Of a stretch of 64,000 nucleotides of DNA, positions 42,601-51,189 are shown piece by piece. A program made the translations under genes and the position numbers. Below the pieces are notes generated by a model that saw nothing but the letters and a program-made list of their open reading frames with translations, was not told the DNA's origin and made no database searches. The DNA is from Anaerosphaera aminiphila DSM 21120 (GTDB taxonomy: Bacteria; Bacillota; Clostridia; Tissierellales; Peptoniphilaceae): positions 1 to 64,000 of the forward strand of contig NZ_FQXI01000006.1 in NCBI RefSeq assembly GCF_900129925.1. Direction: 5' to 3'. Every line of letters begins with the position of its first letter. Position 1 is the first letter of the stretch.

Positions 42601-43914
42601 AATATAATAGACGAAAAGCCTGTTTTATATACTAAGGAAATGAAACCAAAACATACACTTTTATTACCACAGATGGCTCCACTTCACTTTGACATAATAG
42701 CTTCAGTAATGAGATCTGAGGGATATAATATTGAAGTGTTGGAAAATTTAAGCCCGAAGGTAGTAAATGAAGGATTAAAATATGTAAATAACGATGCTTG
42801 TTATCCATCTATTTTCGTAGTTGGTCAATTTATTGAAGCACTAAAAAGTGGACGCTACGACACTGATAACTTAACTTTAATAATATCTCAAACAGGTGGA
42901 GCTTGTCGTGCATCAAACTATGTTGGATTTATTAGAAAGGCATTAAAGGATGCAGGTTATGGACACGTTCCAGTACTGGCACTTTCTTTCCAAGGGATTG
43001 AATCACACCCAGGATTTGAAATAGGAAAAACTCAAATAATAAGAATATTAAATAAATTAATAGTTTCACTTTTATATGCAGACTTAATAATGAGACTTTC
43101 ACAAGCAACCAGACCTTATGAAAAGATAAAGGGCTCTGTAAATATACTAAAGGAAAAGTGGCTAAAAATATTTAAAGGTGAAAATTTAAGCACTAACTTA
43201 AAAGACTTTAGAGAAAATGTAAAACTTATGATTAGAGAGTTTGAGCAATTAGAAGTTACTAAAGAAATAAAGCCTAAAGTTGGTATTGTAGGGGAGATAC
43301 TTGTAAAATATTTACCGGAGGCCAACAATCATTTATCTGACGTATTGGAATCAGAAGGAGCGGAAGTGGTAATTTCAGACTTAACTGACTTTATGATGTA
43401 CTCTTTTAAAAATGCTGAAATTAAGTACAAGGAGTTGTCAAAGAACTTAATTCCTTCAATAGTTTGTAATTTTGGAATAAAATATATTGAAAGATATAGA
43501 GAAATAATTAGAGAAGAGTTAAAGAAGAGTAGATTTGAACCACCTAAGAAAATTGAAGAGATTATGGAATATGCAAAGAAGTATGTAGATCTTGGAAATC
43601 AATATGGAGAAGGTTGGCTCTTAACTGGTGAAATGGTGGAATTAATAGAAAGCGGAGTTGAAAATATAGTATGTGTTCAACCTTTTGGATGCTTGCCAAA
43701 TCACATAACAGGTAAAGGTGTTATAAAGGCAATTAGAAACACATATCCAAAGTCAAATGTAGTTCCAATAGACTTTGATGCATCTGCATCAGAAGTTAAC
43801 CAGTTCAACAGATTAAAACTTATGTTGTCTCAAGCAAGGAAGAATTTAAAGCCTGAGACTGCTGAGCAAAAAGAAAATAGAGAAGCACTATTTGTAAAAA
43901 ACCTTAGGATTTAA
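39640..43914 (+). CDS. 2-hydroxyacyl-CoA dehydratase activase, giant two-ASKHA form
   Basis: 1424 residues from the ATG at 39640, which has AAGGAG upstream; an in-frame ATG 16 codons earlier has no SD. Two BadF/HgdC-type ATPase (ASKHA) domains: MGLDVGSTTVKLVVL and ELGGEDSKI in the first, YLGIDSGSTTSKIVLL, DIGGQDMKSM and NEACSSGCGSF in the second. Next comes a cysteine cluster CRQCTNQC...NRC, a DUF2229 region (ETACYPAKIVHGHIENL) and a C-terminal HgdB-like part (ISQTGGACRASNYVGF). HgdC-like ATPases use ATP hydrolysis and an Fe-S cluster to drive electron transfer to dehydratases. No dehydratase lies in the window. Its stop lies in the terminator. Confidence 0.9.
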   Translation: MKIHMGLDVGSTTVKLVVLDDNYNILYSTYRRHFSDVKKTVKEVINECYVSFKYDSVTICVTGSGGITVHELLGIEFIQEVVAGTEAIQKYIPQTSVAIELGGEDSKITYLDGSIEQRMNSICAGGTGAFIDQMAALIETDAAGLNELAKDYEKIYPIASRCGVFAKTDIQALINQGASKSDIAISVFQSVVNQTISNLACGRPIRGNVAFLGGPLHFLPMLRERFISTLNLSDEEAICPEKSEIFVALGAAIASFEMETISFLELYTRANSKEEVELKESELLEPLFKDDEELLEFRKRHKTREIDRINFEDYEGPMYLGIDSGSTTSKIVLLSKDNEMIYSFYGSNKGKPLDVAIEKLKEIYSKKTKNSYIAAAGCTGYGEDFLKAALNLDFGEVETIAHFRAAQYFDPDVDFILDIGGQDMKSMKIEDGVIQSILLNEACSSGCGSFLETFAHSINMTAEEFAEAALTSRNPVDLGSRCTVFMNSNVKQAQKEGASVADISAGLAFSVIKNAIQKVIKVRDPKELGTHIVVQGGTFLSDAVLRSFEIITGVEATRPSIAGLMGALGMALISKEKSTGESTIISKENLEDFEYKVINTNCRQCTNQCSLSVNVFPNGKRYITGNRCEKGAGVVRKAEDELPNLYKYKHNRLFSYESLDEQKAERGTVGIPRVLNMYENYPFWHTFFTQLGYRVVLSDESSRSLYESGIESITSETACYPAKIVHGHIENLISKGIQFIFYPAVFYEERQYESADNTLNCPVVTGYSEVIKNNVESLIEKDVKFLNPFLSFDSRKKLEKRLAEVFKDYDISSGEIKRAVRAAYEESDRYKDDVKNEGVRVLEEIEKKGIKGIVLAGRPYHIDPEINHGIPELINSLGLAVLSEDAIAPLTDIDGRLRVLDQWNYHSRLYRAAKFVGTHDNLEMIQLNSFGCGIDAVTTDQVNEILHGYNKIYTVIKIDEVNNLGAIKIRIRSLLEAVENREVSKDYNIIDEKPVLYTKEMKPKHTLLLPQMAPLHFDIIASVMRSEGYNIEVLENLSPKVVNEGLKYVNNDACYPSIFVVGQFIEALKSGRYDTDNLTLIISQTGGACRASNYVGFIRKALKDAGYGHVPVLALSFQGIESHPGFEIGKTQIIRILNKLIVSLLYADLIMRLSQATRPYEKIKGSVNILKEKWLKIFKGENLSTNLKDFRENVKLMIREFEQLEVTKEIKPKVGIVGEILVKYLPEANNHLSDVLESEGAEVVISDLTDFMMYSFKNAEIKYKELSKNLIPSIVCNFGIKYIERYREIIREELKKSRFEPPKKIEEIMEYAKKYVDLGNQYGEGWLLTGEMVELIESGVENIVCVQPFGCLPNHITGKGVIKAIRNTYPKSNVVPIDFDASASEVNQFNRLKLMLSQARKNLKPETAEQKENREALFVKNLRI

Positions 43915-43931
43915 ATCCTAAGGTTTTTTAG
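43896..43931. terminator. Terminator of the activase, possibly bidirectional
   Basis: Perfect 17+17 palindrome AAAAAACCTTAGGATTT with its complement, ending in T6; flanked by T's on both strands. Confidence 0.92.
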
Positions 43932-43950
43932 TTAAAAATTTTATTAAATT

Positions 43951-44886
43951 TTAAAGTTTATCCATTAAATTTTGAATTGTACTGTCTTCTAATAAATTTG
44001 AATTGTCATTGTAAGATTTTATGTTTTTGTCAGGAGAATAAGTTTCTCCTTTAATTTCAGCTTCAAGTTTGTTTCTAACTTCTGACAATTTTATTGAAAG
44101 TTGAGTTTGATAGTTTACAACATTTTTTGCAGCATCACTTTTGCCGTCAATTAAAGCTGAGTTATAAAATTCAATCATTTCCTTTGAAATAGTTGCAGCT
44201 TCTTTTAATGATGCGCTTGAACTCTTAAACTTTTCAGGAACACTGATGGAATTAATTGAATTTACAATTTCATCAATTTCTTTTTTTAAGTTTTGGTACT
44301 GAGTTTCAATTTCAGCCTTAGAGTACTTAGATGAATTTTCAAAGTAATATCCCTTTAATTGGTTCATCTTAGATTGAAGTTTACTTGTAAGTGAATTAAA
44401 TTCAGCTAGGTAAGTATTTTCTTCTGTAGTTAAATTTGAATTAGTGTTAGTAGTATTTGAGCTGCCGTCTGTGTTTAATAGAACAATGTAGTTTGCGCTG
44501 TCCCATTCAACATTTACACCGAAGTTCTCTGCAATAAATCTAATAGGTACAAAAGTTCTATTTTGATTTATTTCAGGAGCTACTTCAATTGTCTTTTCAA
44601 CGTTATTTACTTCAACTTTTGTGCTTCCAACTTTTAATTCAATTTCTGTATTGCCCTTTTCAATAGTAATTTCTCTGTCATCTTCATCCCATTCAACTTC
44701 ATATCCAAGTGATTCAGATATAAATCTTATTGGAACGAGAGTGCGATTGTTTTTTACATATCCCGGTGCATCTGTTTTAATTTCCTGTCCATTTAATTTA
44801 ATTTGAACTGTCTTTTGTGCAAAAGCACCAATGGAATTAACCATTAAAAGAGAGCTCAGTGCAACTAGTGCAAAAGTTTTTTTCAT
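43951..44886 (-). CDS. Secreted stalk-domain (copper amine oxidase N-like) protein
   Basis: 311 residues. Signal peptide (KKTFALVALSSLLMVNSIGAFAQ). Two canonical stalk-domain repeats at about residues 28-85 and 85-145: VKNNRTLVPIRFISESLGYEVEWD and NQNRTFVPIRFIAENFGVNVEWD. A Thr/Asn linker leads to a helical C-terminal region of Gln/Lys/Glu repeats (LTSKLQSKMNQLKGYYFE, AEIETQYQNLKKEIDEIV) that may form a coiled coil. Envelope protein; function unknown. A lipoprotein gene lies 45 bases upstream on the same strand. Confidence 0.82.
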   Translation of the reverse strand: MKKTFALVALSSLLMVNSIGAFAQKTVQIKLNGQEIKTDAPGYVKNNRTLVPIRFISESLGYEVEWDEDDREITIEKGNTEIELKVGSTKVEVNNVEKTIEVAPEINQNRTFVPIRFIAENFGVNVEWDSANYIVLLNTDGSSNTTNTNSNLTTEENTYLAEFNSLTSKLQSKMNQLKGYYFENSSKYSKAEIETQYQNLKKEIDEIVNSINSISVPEKFKSSSASLKEAATISKEMIEFYNSALIDGKSDAAKNVVNYQTQLSIKLSEVRNKLEAEIKGETYSPDKNIKSYNDNSNLLEDSTIQNLMDKL

Positions 44887-44931
44887 AAATAAATCTCCTT
44901 AATTTACAAGTATCTAATAAAGATCCTACTA

Positions 44932-45519
44932 TTATTTTTTAGTAGTAGTGGTTTTAGTGGTAGTGGTTTTATCAGCAGTTTTATCAGTTGGTTCACTTGA
45001 AACTTTTGGAGTTTCTTCAACTTCAAAAATGTTTTCAATATAGTCTAGAGAAGCGTCATTTTCTCCTTGGATTTCAACATAGGACTCCTCATCTCTAGTA
45101 GGGGTGATTTTTCCATTAACTCCATCTACATAAAAGATAATATACTCTTTGTTAGACTTAAGTGTCTTTGGAAGTTCCAACTCAATGCCGGACAAATCTC
45201 CTCTGTAGTCTTCAATAAAGTTTATATTTGTAGCATTGTCTTGAGTTACTTGGATTTTAATTCTAGAAATATAATCAGAGTTATCTACTAAATTTTTTAG
45301 AACTTCTTTGTCTACTTTAGAACTACTTGCCTTAGGCGTTTCATTTTCATCTGTTGTGCCGTCAGGGTTATTTTCATTTGTTGATTTAGGGTCTGTTGCA
45401 TTTTCTGTAGTTGTGTTTGCAGGTGCAGTCGTCTTTGCTTTAGTTTCATCTTTTTTACTACATCCTGTAAAAAGTAATGTTGCAGATAGAGCAGACACCA
45501 ATAAAAGTTTTTTATTCAT
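44932..45519 (-). CDS. Lipoprotein of unknown function
   Basis: 195 residues. Lipobox LLFTGC near residue 20 predicts lipid attachment. Low-complexity Thr/Asn/Glu region (about 25-75), a short folded part (VTQDNATNINFIEDYRG, YIIFYVDGVNGKITPTRDEESY) and a Thr/Lys tail. Upstream of the stalk-domain gene and probably co-transcribed. No domain recognised. Confidence 0.75.
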   Translation of the reverse strand: MNKKLLLVSALSATLLFTGCSKKDETKAKTTAPANTTTENATDPKSTNENNPDGTTDENETPKASSSKVDKEVLKNLVDNSDYISRIKIQVTQDNATNINFIEDYRGDLSGIELELPKTLKSNKEYIIFYVDGVNGKITPTRDEESYVEIQGENDASLDYIENIFEVEETPKVSSEPTDKTADKTTTTKTTTTKK

Positions 45520-45655
45520 ATAAACCTCCCGTTTACTAATATATTAGGTTTATTATAACATAATGGGTAGAAAATGAAAAAGAAAAGGAAAGAGAGAAAT
45601 CTTGTTATAAAAAAAGTTTTTACATTGTGATATAATCGTTATATTAGGTGATAAA

Positions 45656-46978
45656 ATGCCAATTGAAATATTAGAAGTACTTAAAATATTAGAAGAACAC
45701 GGTTTTAGTGCATATGTTGTCGGGGGAGCTCTTAGAGATAAACTCTTGGGAAAGAGCCCCTATGATTTTGATGTGGCAACTAATGCAAGGCCGGAAGATG
45801 TAGAAAGTTTATTTAAAGATTGCATCTTAACTACTATAGGGAAAAAATTTGGAACTATAAAAATAAAATATAGAGAGTTTGAAGTTGAAATTACAACCTT
45901 TAGGTCAGAAGGTGCCTATGAAAAAAATAGAAGACCGCAGGAAGTCAGCTATATAAAAACTATAGAAGAAGATTTGAAAAGACGTGATTTTACTATTAAT
46001 GCAATGGCATACAGTGAAAAAACGGGATTAGTGGACTTGTTCTCAGGAAGAGAGGACTTAGAACACAAAATAATTAGGTGTGTTGGGGATCCTGAACTTA
46101 GAATTAGGGAAGATGCTCTTAGAATTTTAAGAGCTATTAGATTTACAGGAAGTTTGAATTTTAAAATTGAAGAAAATCTATATGAGAGCATAATAAAAAA
46201 CAGGTTTTTATTGCAAAACATCTCAAAAGAGAGAATAGCAATGGAATTTAATAAAATTATGCTAAGTGAAAAGCCTTCAAGGTCTTTAAATATAATGGCA
46301 GATACAAAAGTAATTGATATATTATTTCCAGAACTGGCAAAAACTGTGGGCTATAATCAAAAGACGCCATACCACATTAGAACACTTTTTGACCATCTAT
46401 TATGTGTGACAGATAATGTAGAGCCAAAGTTGGAATTAAGACTTGCAGCACTGTTTCACGATATTGCAAAGCCTGAAACTCTAAGCATAGATGAAAGTGG
46501 ATTAGGTCATTTCTTTGGACATGACAAGTTGGGAAGTGAAATGAGCAAGAGAATTTTAAGAGAGTACAACTACCCAAATGTAGTAGTAGAAAAAGTTGGA
46601 ATTCTAATTGAAAGCCATATGAAAGCCCATGAAGAGATGACAGACAAGGCACTTAGAAAGCAAATAAGAAAAGTGGGTAAGGACAATATCTTAGATTTAT
46701 ATGATTTAATGATTGCAGATAGGTATTGCACTTTAATCAATAGAGATGTAGAATTTTTAAAAGTTAGAAAAAATAGAGTAGAGGAATTATTGGAAGAAAG
46801 TACTTCCAATGACAAGTTTTTATCAGTAAGCGGAAGTGATCTGATTGAAATGGGGTTTAAAGAGGGTAAAGTAATAGGAGAAATATTAAATTACTTAACT
46901 GAGATTGTACTAGAAGACCCAAGTTTAAATAATAAGACAGAGTTACTGGAAATTGTAGATAGAAGATATAGGAGTTAG
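45656..46978 (+). CDS. cca: CCA-adding tRNA nucleotidyltransferase
   Basis: 440 residues. Class II nucleotidyltransferase: YVVGGALRDKLLG then DFDVATNARPED (catalytic DxD), EITTFRSEG, RRDFTINAMAYS and the template motif EDALRILRAIRF. The C-terminal half includes an HD domain (LAALFHDIAKPE). It could be a CCA enzyme or a poly(A) polymerase; a single-copy enzyme of this size in Firmicutes is usually the CCA type. GGTGAT SD. First of cca-glmM-degV-GNAT, 1 base before glmM. Confidence 0.92.
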   Translation: MPIEILEVLKILEEHGFSAYVVGGALRDKLLGKSPYDFDVATNARPEDVESLFKDCILTTIGKKFGTIKIKYREFEVEITTFRSEGAYEKNRRPQEVSYIKTIEEDLKRRDFTINAMAYSEKTGLVDLFSGREDLEHKIIRCVGDPELRIREDALRILRAIRFTGSLNFKIEENLYESIIKNRFLLQNISKERIAMEFNKIMLSEKPSRSLNIMADTKVIDILFPELAKTVGYNQKTPYHIRTLFDHLLCVTDNVEPKLELRLAALFHDIAKPETLSIDESGLGHFFGHDKLGSEMSKRILREYNYPNVVVEKVGILIESHMKAHEEMTDKALRKQIRKVGKDNILDLYDLMIADRYCTLINRDVEFLKVRKNRVEELLEESTSNDKFLSVSGSDLIEMGFKEGKVIGEILNYLTEIVLEDPSLNNKTELLEIVDRRYRS

Positions 46979-46979
46979 A

Positions 46980-48323
46980 ATGGGAAAATTATTTGGAACA
47001 GATGGAATAAGAGGAATAGCCAATTTGGAGTTGACACCGGAACTTGCCTACAATGTGGGAAGAGCTGCCGGATTTATACTTTCAAAAAATAAAAAGGGGA
47101 AAATATTAGTTGGAAGAGATACCAGACTTTCAGGGCATCTTCTTGAAAGTGCGTTGGCATCGGGAATTATGTCAATAGGGCTGGATGTTGAAATGGCAGG
47201 AGTAATTCCAACACCGGGTATAGCTTATTTGACTAGAAAGTCTGATTATTTGGCGGGAGTTGTAATTTCAGCTTCTCACAATCCCTTTGAATACAATGGA
47301 ATAAAGTTTTTTTCATCAGAGGGGTATAAACTTCCTGATGAATTAGAAAATCAAATTGAAGACTTGATTTTTTCAGATACAAAAATATATAAAAATGCCA
47401 CTGGAGTAGATGTTGGGAATATTATTTACTCTGAAGAACTACAAGATGAGTATGAAAATTATTTAATAGGACTTTCAGATTTAAATCTATCAAATATGAA
47501 AATAGCAATAGATGTGGGAAATGGAGCACTTTACAAAATAGCACCTAAAGTTTTAAGAGACTTGGGCGCAGAAGTAATAGTGGTAAATAACGCTCCTGAC
47601 GGAACAAATATAAATGACAACTGCGGTTCTACAAACCCCGACTTAATCAGTAAATTAGTAGTGGAAACAAAGGCGGATATGGGTATGAGTTTCGATGGAG
47701 ATGCTGATAGAATTATAGCTGTAGATGAAAAGGGCAATATAATAGATGGCGACCATATATTGGCCATTTGTGCAACACAACTTAAAATAGAAAACAGATT
47801 AAAAAATGACACCGTAGTTGGAACAATTATGTCCAATATAGGACTTAAGAGATATTTAAAAGACATTGGCGTTAAATTAGTCTATACACAAGTTGGAGAT
47901 AGATACGTACTTGAAGAAATGCAAAAAGACAACTACGTACTGGGTGGTGAACAGTCGGGCCATATTATATTTTTAGATTACAACACTACAGGCGATGGAT
48001 TGGCAACTGGAATTCACTTATTAGAAGTAATGTCTAAGTCCAATAAAAAACTATCGGAGTTAAACAACTTAATGAAGAGCTATCCTCAAGTTCTTGTAAA
48101 TGCAAATGTGAGATCAGATTTAAAAAATAAATACATGGAATTTGAAGATATAAAAAATAAAATAGACAGTATAGAGGAAAAGTTTAAAGGCAATGGCAGA
48201 GTGGTAATAAGACCTTCAGGAACTGAAAGTTTAGTAAGAGTTATGATTGAAGGCGAAGACGAAGAAGTACTACAAAGAGAAGCTGAAGAACTTGCAAAGT
48301 TAATAGAAAAAAAATTAAATTAG
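46980..48323 (+). CDS. glmM: Phosphoglucosamine mutase
   Basis: 447 residues, full length. GTDGIRGIAN start, catalytic phosphoserine loop VVISASHNPFEYNGIKFF, metal loop DGDADR, and sugar/phosphate loops GGEQSGHI and RPSGTESLVRVMIEGE. It converts glucosamine-6-P to glucosamine-1-P for cell-wall precursors. Confidence 0.97.
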   Translation: MGKLFGTDGIRGIANLELTPELAYNVGRAAGFILSKNKKGKILVGRDTRLSGHLLESALASGIMSIGLDVEMAGVIPTPGIAYLTRKSDYLAGVVISASHNPFEYNGIKFFSSEGYKLPDELENQIEDLIFSDTKIYKNATGVDVGNIIYSEELQDEYENYLIGLSDLNLSNMKIAIDVGNGALYKIAPKVLRDLGAEVIVVNNAPDGTNINDNCGSTNPDLISKLVVETKADMGMSFDGDADRIIAVDEKGNIIDGDHILAICATQLKIENRLKNDTVVGTIMSNIGLKRYLKDIGVKLVYTQVGDRYVLEEMQKDNYVLGGEQSGHIIFLDYNTTGDGLATGIHLLEVMSKSNKKLSELNNLMKSYPQVLVNANVRSDLKNKYMEFEDIKNKIDSIEEKFKGNGRVVIRPSGTESLVRVMIEGEDEEVLQREAEELAKLIEKKLN

Positions 48324-48333
48324 GAGAGTTGTT

Positions 48334-49176
48334 ATGAGCTATAGATTAGTAGTTGATACTGCTTGTGATCTTACAAAGCAGATGGAAAGAGATATGAATG
48401 TATTGTCAGTACCATTTAAAATTACAGTGGGAGATGTTGAGCACGTAGATAATGACGACCTTGATATGAGAGCTTATTTAGATGAGATGAAAGCAAGTCC
48501 TGACCCAATAAGAACATCTTGTCCTTCACCTTATGACTATGTGGAAAAACTGAAGGAATGTGAAGAGGAAAATATATTTATATTAACAATATCATCTAAA
48601 CTATCGGGATCTCACAATAGTGCGGAAGTTGCAAAAGAAGAGTTTTTAAAGGAAAACCCAAATAAAAGAGTATATGTATTTGACTCAGAGTCAGCAAGTG
48701 CAGGAGAAACGTCTGTGGCTTTAGAAATATACAAAAAAATGGGTGAAGACAGTTCTTTTGAAGAAAAAGTTAAAGAAGTAAATGAATTTATAAGCGAAAA
48801 TAGAACATTTTTTATATTGGAGAGTTTAGATAACTTAATAAAAAATGGAAGAATAAAAAAGACTGCAGGATTAATAGCAAATGTTTTAAATATTAGACCT
48901 ATTATGAAAGCTGAATATGGAGAAATTTCTCTTTTTGAAATGAATAGAGGATTTAAAAAGAGCCTTTCTAAATTGGCAACTTCTATAGGAAAGAAATCAA
49001 GTGACTTTTCTAAAAGTACGCTAGTAATTTCTCATGTAGATGCTATAGAAAAGGCAAAGGAATTTGAAAAAAAAGTTCGTGAGCTCTATAACTTTAAAGA
49101 GATAATCACACTTCAAGCAAGAGGTCTATCATCAGGATATGCTGACAATGGTGGCATAATAATAGGCTTTAAATAA
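48334..49176 (+). CDS. DegV family fatty-acid-binding protein
   Basis: 280 residues. Start YRLVVDTACDLT, SCPSPYDYVEKL, the loop ISSKLSGSHNSAEVA and the C-terminal GYADNGG. DegV/FakB proteins hold a fatty acid for phosphorylation by FakA. No fakA is in view. GGAGAG SD; 10 bases downstream of glmM. Confidence 0.9.
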   Translation: MSYRLVVDTACDLTKQMERDMNVLSVPFKITVGDVEHVDNDDLDMRAYLDEMKASPDPIRTSCPSPYDYVEKLKECEEENIFILTISSKLSGSHNSAEVAKEEFLKENPNKRVYVFDSESASAGETSVALEIYKKMGEDSSFEEKVKEVNEFISENRTFFILESLDNLIKNGRIKKTAGLIANVLNIRPIMKAEYGEISLFEMNRGFKKSLSKLATSIGKKSSDFSKSTLVISHVDAIEKAKEFEKKVRELYNFKEIITLQARGLSSGYADNGGIIIGFK

Positions 49177-49190
49177 TTAAAGGGATAATT

Positions 49191-49757
49191 ATGAATGCAG
49201 AAATTACTTTAAACGGTGAGATTTTAAAGTCTGAAAGATTAATATTGAGGTCATGGAAATTAAATGACCTTAAAGATTTCTATGAATATGCATCAGTTGA
49301 CGGCGTTGGGCAAATGGCAGATTGGATGCCTCACAAGAATATAGAGGAATCAAAAGAAATACTTTTACATTTTATTGAGACAAAAAACAACTTTGCCATA
49401 GAACTTGTAGAGAGTAAAAAAGTAATTGGCTCAATCAGCTTAGAACTTTGCAAGGAAGAATTTAAAAAAGATTTCAAAAATCTTTCCGGAAGAGAACTTG
49501 GCTATGTAATAAGTAAAGATTATTGGAATAGGGGCTATGCAACTGAAGCTGCAAAGGCTTTAATAGATTACTGTTTTAAAGAAAAAGGCTATGACTATTT
49601 ATACTGTAGTCACTTGGAGCGAAATTACAAGTCAAAGAGAGTTATAGAAAAGTGTAACTTCACCTTTTATAGAGAATTTGACTATGACACTGTTTTAAAT
49701 ACCAGAGAAAAAGTTTTAATGTATGTACTTTATAATAAACAGGAGGAAAGGGCTTGA
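49191..49757 (+). CDS. GNAT N-acetyltransferase (RimJ/RimL type)
   Basis: 188 residues. Typical start TLNGEILKSERLILRSWKLND and acetyl-CoA site ELGYVISKDYWNRGYATEAAKALIDY. Substrate unknown; could be a ribosomal protein or a small amine. Last clear gene of the cca operon. Confidence 0.87.
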   Translation: MNAEITLNGEILKSERLILRSWKLNDLKDFYEYASVDGVGQMADWMPHKNIEESKEILLHFIETKNNFAIELVESKKVIGSISLELCKEEFKKDFKNLSGRELGYVISKDYWNRGYATEAAKALIDYCFKEKGYDYLYCSHLERNYKSKRVIEKCNFTFYREFDYDTVLNTREKVLMYVLYNKQEERA

Positions 49758-49825
49758 AAAAGTCCTATTCTCAATTAGAAAAATCTTTTGAAATAGAAAA
49801 CTGTAAAGTAATAGTTGAAAGTTAA
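49754..49825 (+). CDS. Possible 23-residue peptide or truncated gene start
   Basis: TTG overlapping the GNAT stop (TTGA) with AGGAGG seven bases upstream. The product MKKSYSQLEKSFEIENCKV ends soon after. The strong SD suggests translation, either of a tiny peptide or of the start of a gene whose rest has been lost. Bases 49826-49972 hold only the repeat described next. Confidence 0.35.
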   Translation: MKKSYSQLEKSFEIENCKVIVES

Positions 49826-49882
49826 AATAAAAAACTTAAATTAATTTTTAAAGTATAAACACTATGATAAAATAAATTTTAT

Positions 49883-49964
49883 TAAGCTGAAAATTGGCAG
49901 TAAATTTCAACTAAACCTTTCAACCTTAAGAAAACTTAACACTGGAACTACAATTTACAGATTG
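49883..49964 (+). repeat. Degenerate structured repeat copy with terminator-like end
   Basis: TTGGCAGTAAATTTCAA matches the flank of the short units at 30756-31568; the following CTAAACCTTTCAACCTTAAG and AAAACTTAACACTGG follow the core of the long unit. It ends in a hairpin AACTACAAT/ATTGTAGTT (49936-49959) with T8, which works as a terminator. Confidence 0.65.
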
Positions 49965-50023
49965 TAGTTTTTTTGTACCTATTTTTAATGATTTTAAATG
50001 TTATAATAAAAATGGTGATGAAA

Positions 50024-51187
50024 ATGAAAAAGATGATTTCAGTAGTAAGTGCTGTATTTATACTATTATTAAGTATATTTGTAATAGACTACAACACTAC
50101 TGGATACATAAAAAATGCTTTTTTTACTCCTGTGGAAGATGAAGTGCAGACAGTAAAAATATTGGCAACAGGAGATATAATGTACCATTTGCCCCTCTAT
50201 ATAAAAAACTTTGATGAAACTACGGGAAAATATGATTTTTCTACATATTATGAAAAAATGAAAGAGTATATAGATGCTTCAGATATAGTTGTGGGGAATT
50301 TTGAATCAACTATAAATCCAAACAGAAAAATAAGTGGACATCCAATGTTTAACTCGCCGCCGGAATCAGTTGAATATTTAAAAGATATTGGGTTTGACAT
50401 ACTTTCAACTGCAAACAACCATTGTTTAGATACGTCAATTGAAGGTGTGGAAACTACAATAGATGCCATTGAAAGTGTGGGTTTAAAAAACTTTGGAACT
50501 TATAGAGACAATAATAGAGAATTACTAATTGTAGAGGAAAATGAAATAAAGATAGGCTTTTTATCTTATTCAGAGATATTTAATGGACTGGACTACAATA
50601 TTGCTGAAGACAAGATAAACAACATTTCTCCAATGAATAGAGATTTAATTTCCGGAGACATAGATAATTTAAAAGCTCAAGGTGTGGATTTTATAGTGGT
50701 ATATCCTCACTGGGGAGTTGAGTACAGTACAAGCCCATCGGAATTTCAAAGAGAGATGAATGACTACTTCTTGTCTCTTGGAGCAGATGTGGTTTTAGGT
50801 TCTCACCCTCACGTGCTTCAGCCGGTGGAATATAGAGAAATTAACGGCAACAATAAATTTAGTATTTATTCTATGGGAAATTCTATTTCTAACCAGAGAA
50901 AACCTTGGATGAAAAACAGAGGTGTGGAGTTTGGAGCCTTTGTTGAATTGACTGTGGAAAAAAATATTACTAAGGGCACTACAGTTTTAGCTGCAGTAGA
51001 TGTAAAGCCAACTTACGTTAATAGATATAGAGATGAAAAGGGACTTTTTAAATATGAGGTAGTTGCACTAAATGACCTAATGGAAACGGGAAAGCACAGA
51101 GATGAAATAGATGACAGCACAAAGAAATTTGTAGATGAAAACTACCAGTGGGTAATGGATGTTTTAAACAACAAGGAGGCAAAATAA
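50024..51187 (+). CDS. CapA family metallophosphoesterase-like protein
   Basis: 387 residues from the ATG at 50024, preceded by GGTGATGAAA; further upstream in-frame starts are in the promoter region (TATAAT at 50002-50007). One N-terminal membrane segment (about 4-22), then the PGA_cap domain: ATGDIMYHLPL, VVGNFESTINP, LSTANNHCLD, VYPHWGVEYS and GSHPHVLQPVE. CapA-like proteins belong to poly-gamma-glutamate or surface polymer handling; a true PGA pathway is not visible. Confidence 0.88.
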   Translation: MKKMISVVSAVFILLLSIFVIDYNTTGYIKNAFFTPVEDEVQTVKILATGDIMYHLPLYIKNFDETTGKYDFSTYYEKMKEYIDASDIVVGNFESTINPNRKISGHPMFNSPPESVEYLKDIGFDILSTANNHCLDTSIEGVETTIDAIESVGLKNFGTYRDNNRELLIVEENEIKIGFLSYSEIFNGLDYNIAEDKINNISPMNRDLISGDIDNLKAQGVDFIVVYPHWGVEYSTSPSEFQREMNDYFLSLGADVVLGSHPHVLQPVEYREINGNNKFSIYSMGNSISNQRKPWMKNRGVEFGAFVELTVEKNITKGTTVLAAVDVKPTYVNRYRDEKGLFKYEVVALNDLMETGKHRDEIDDSTKKFVDENYQWVMDVLNNKEAK

Positions 51188-51189
51188 TA

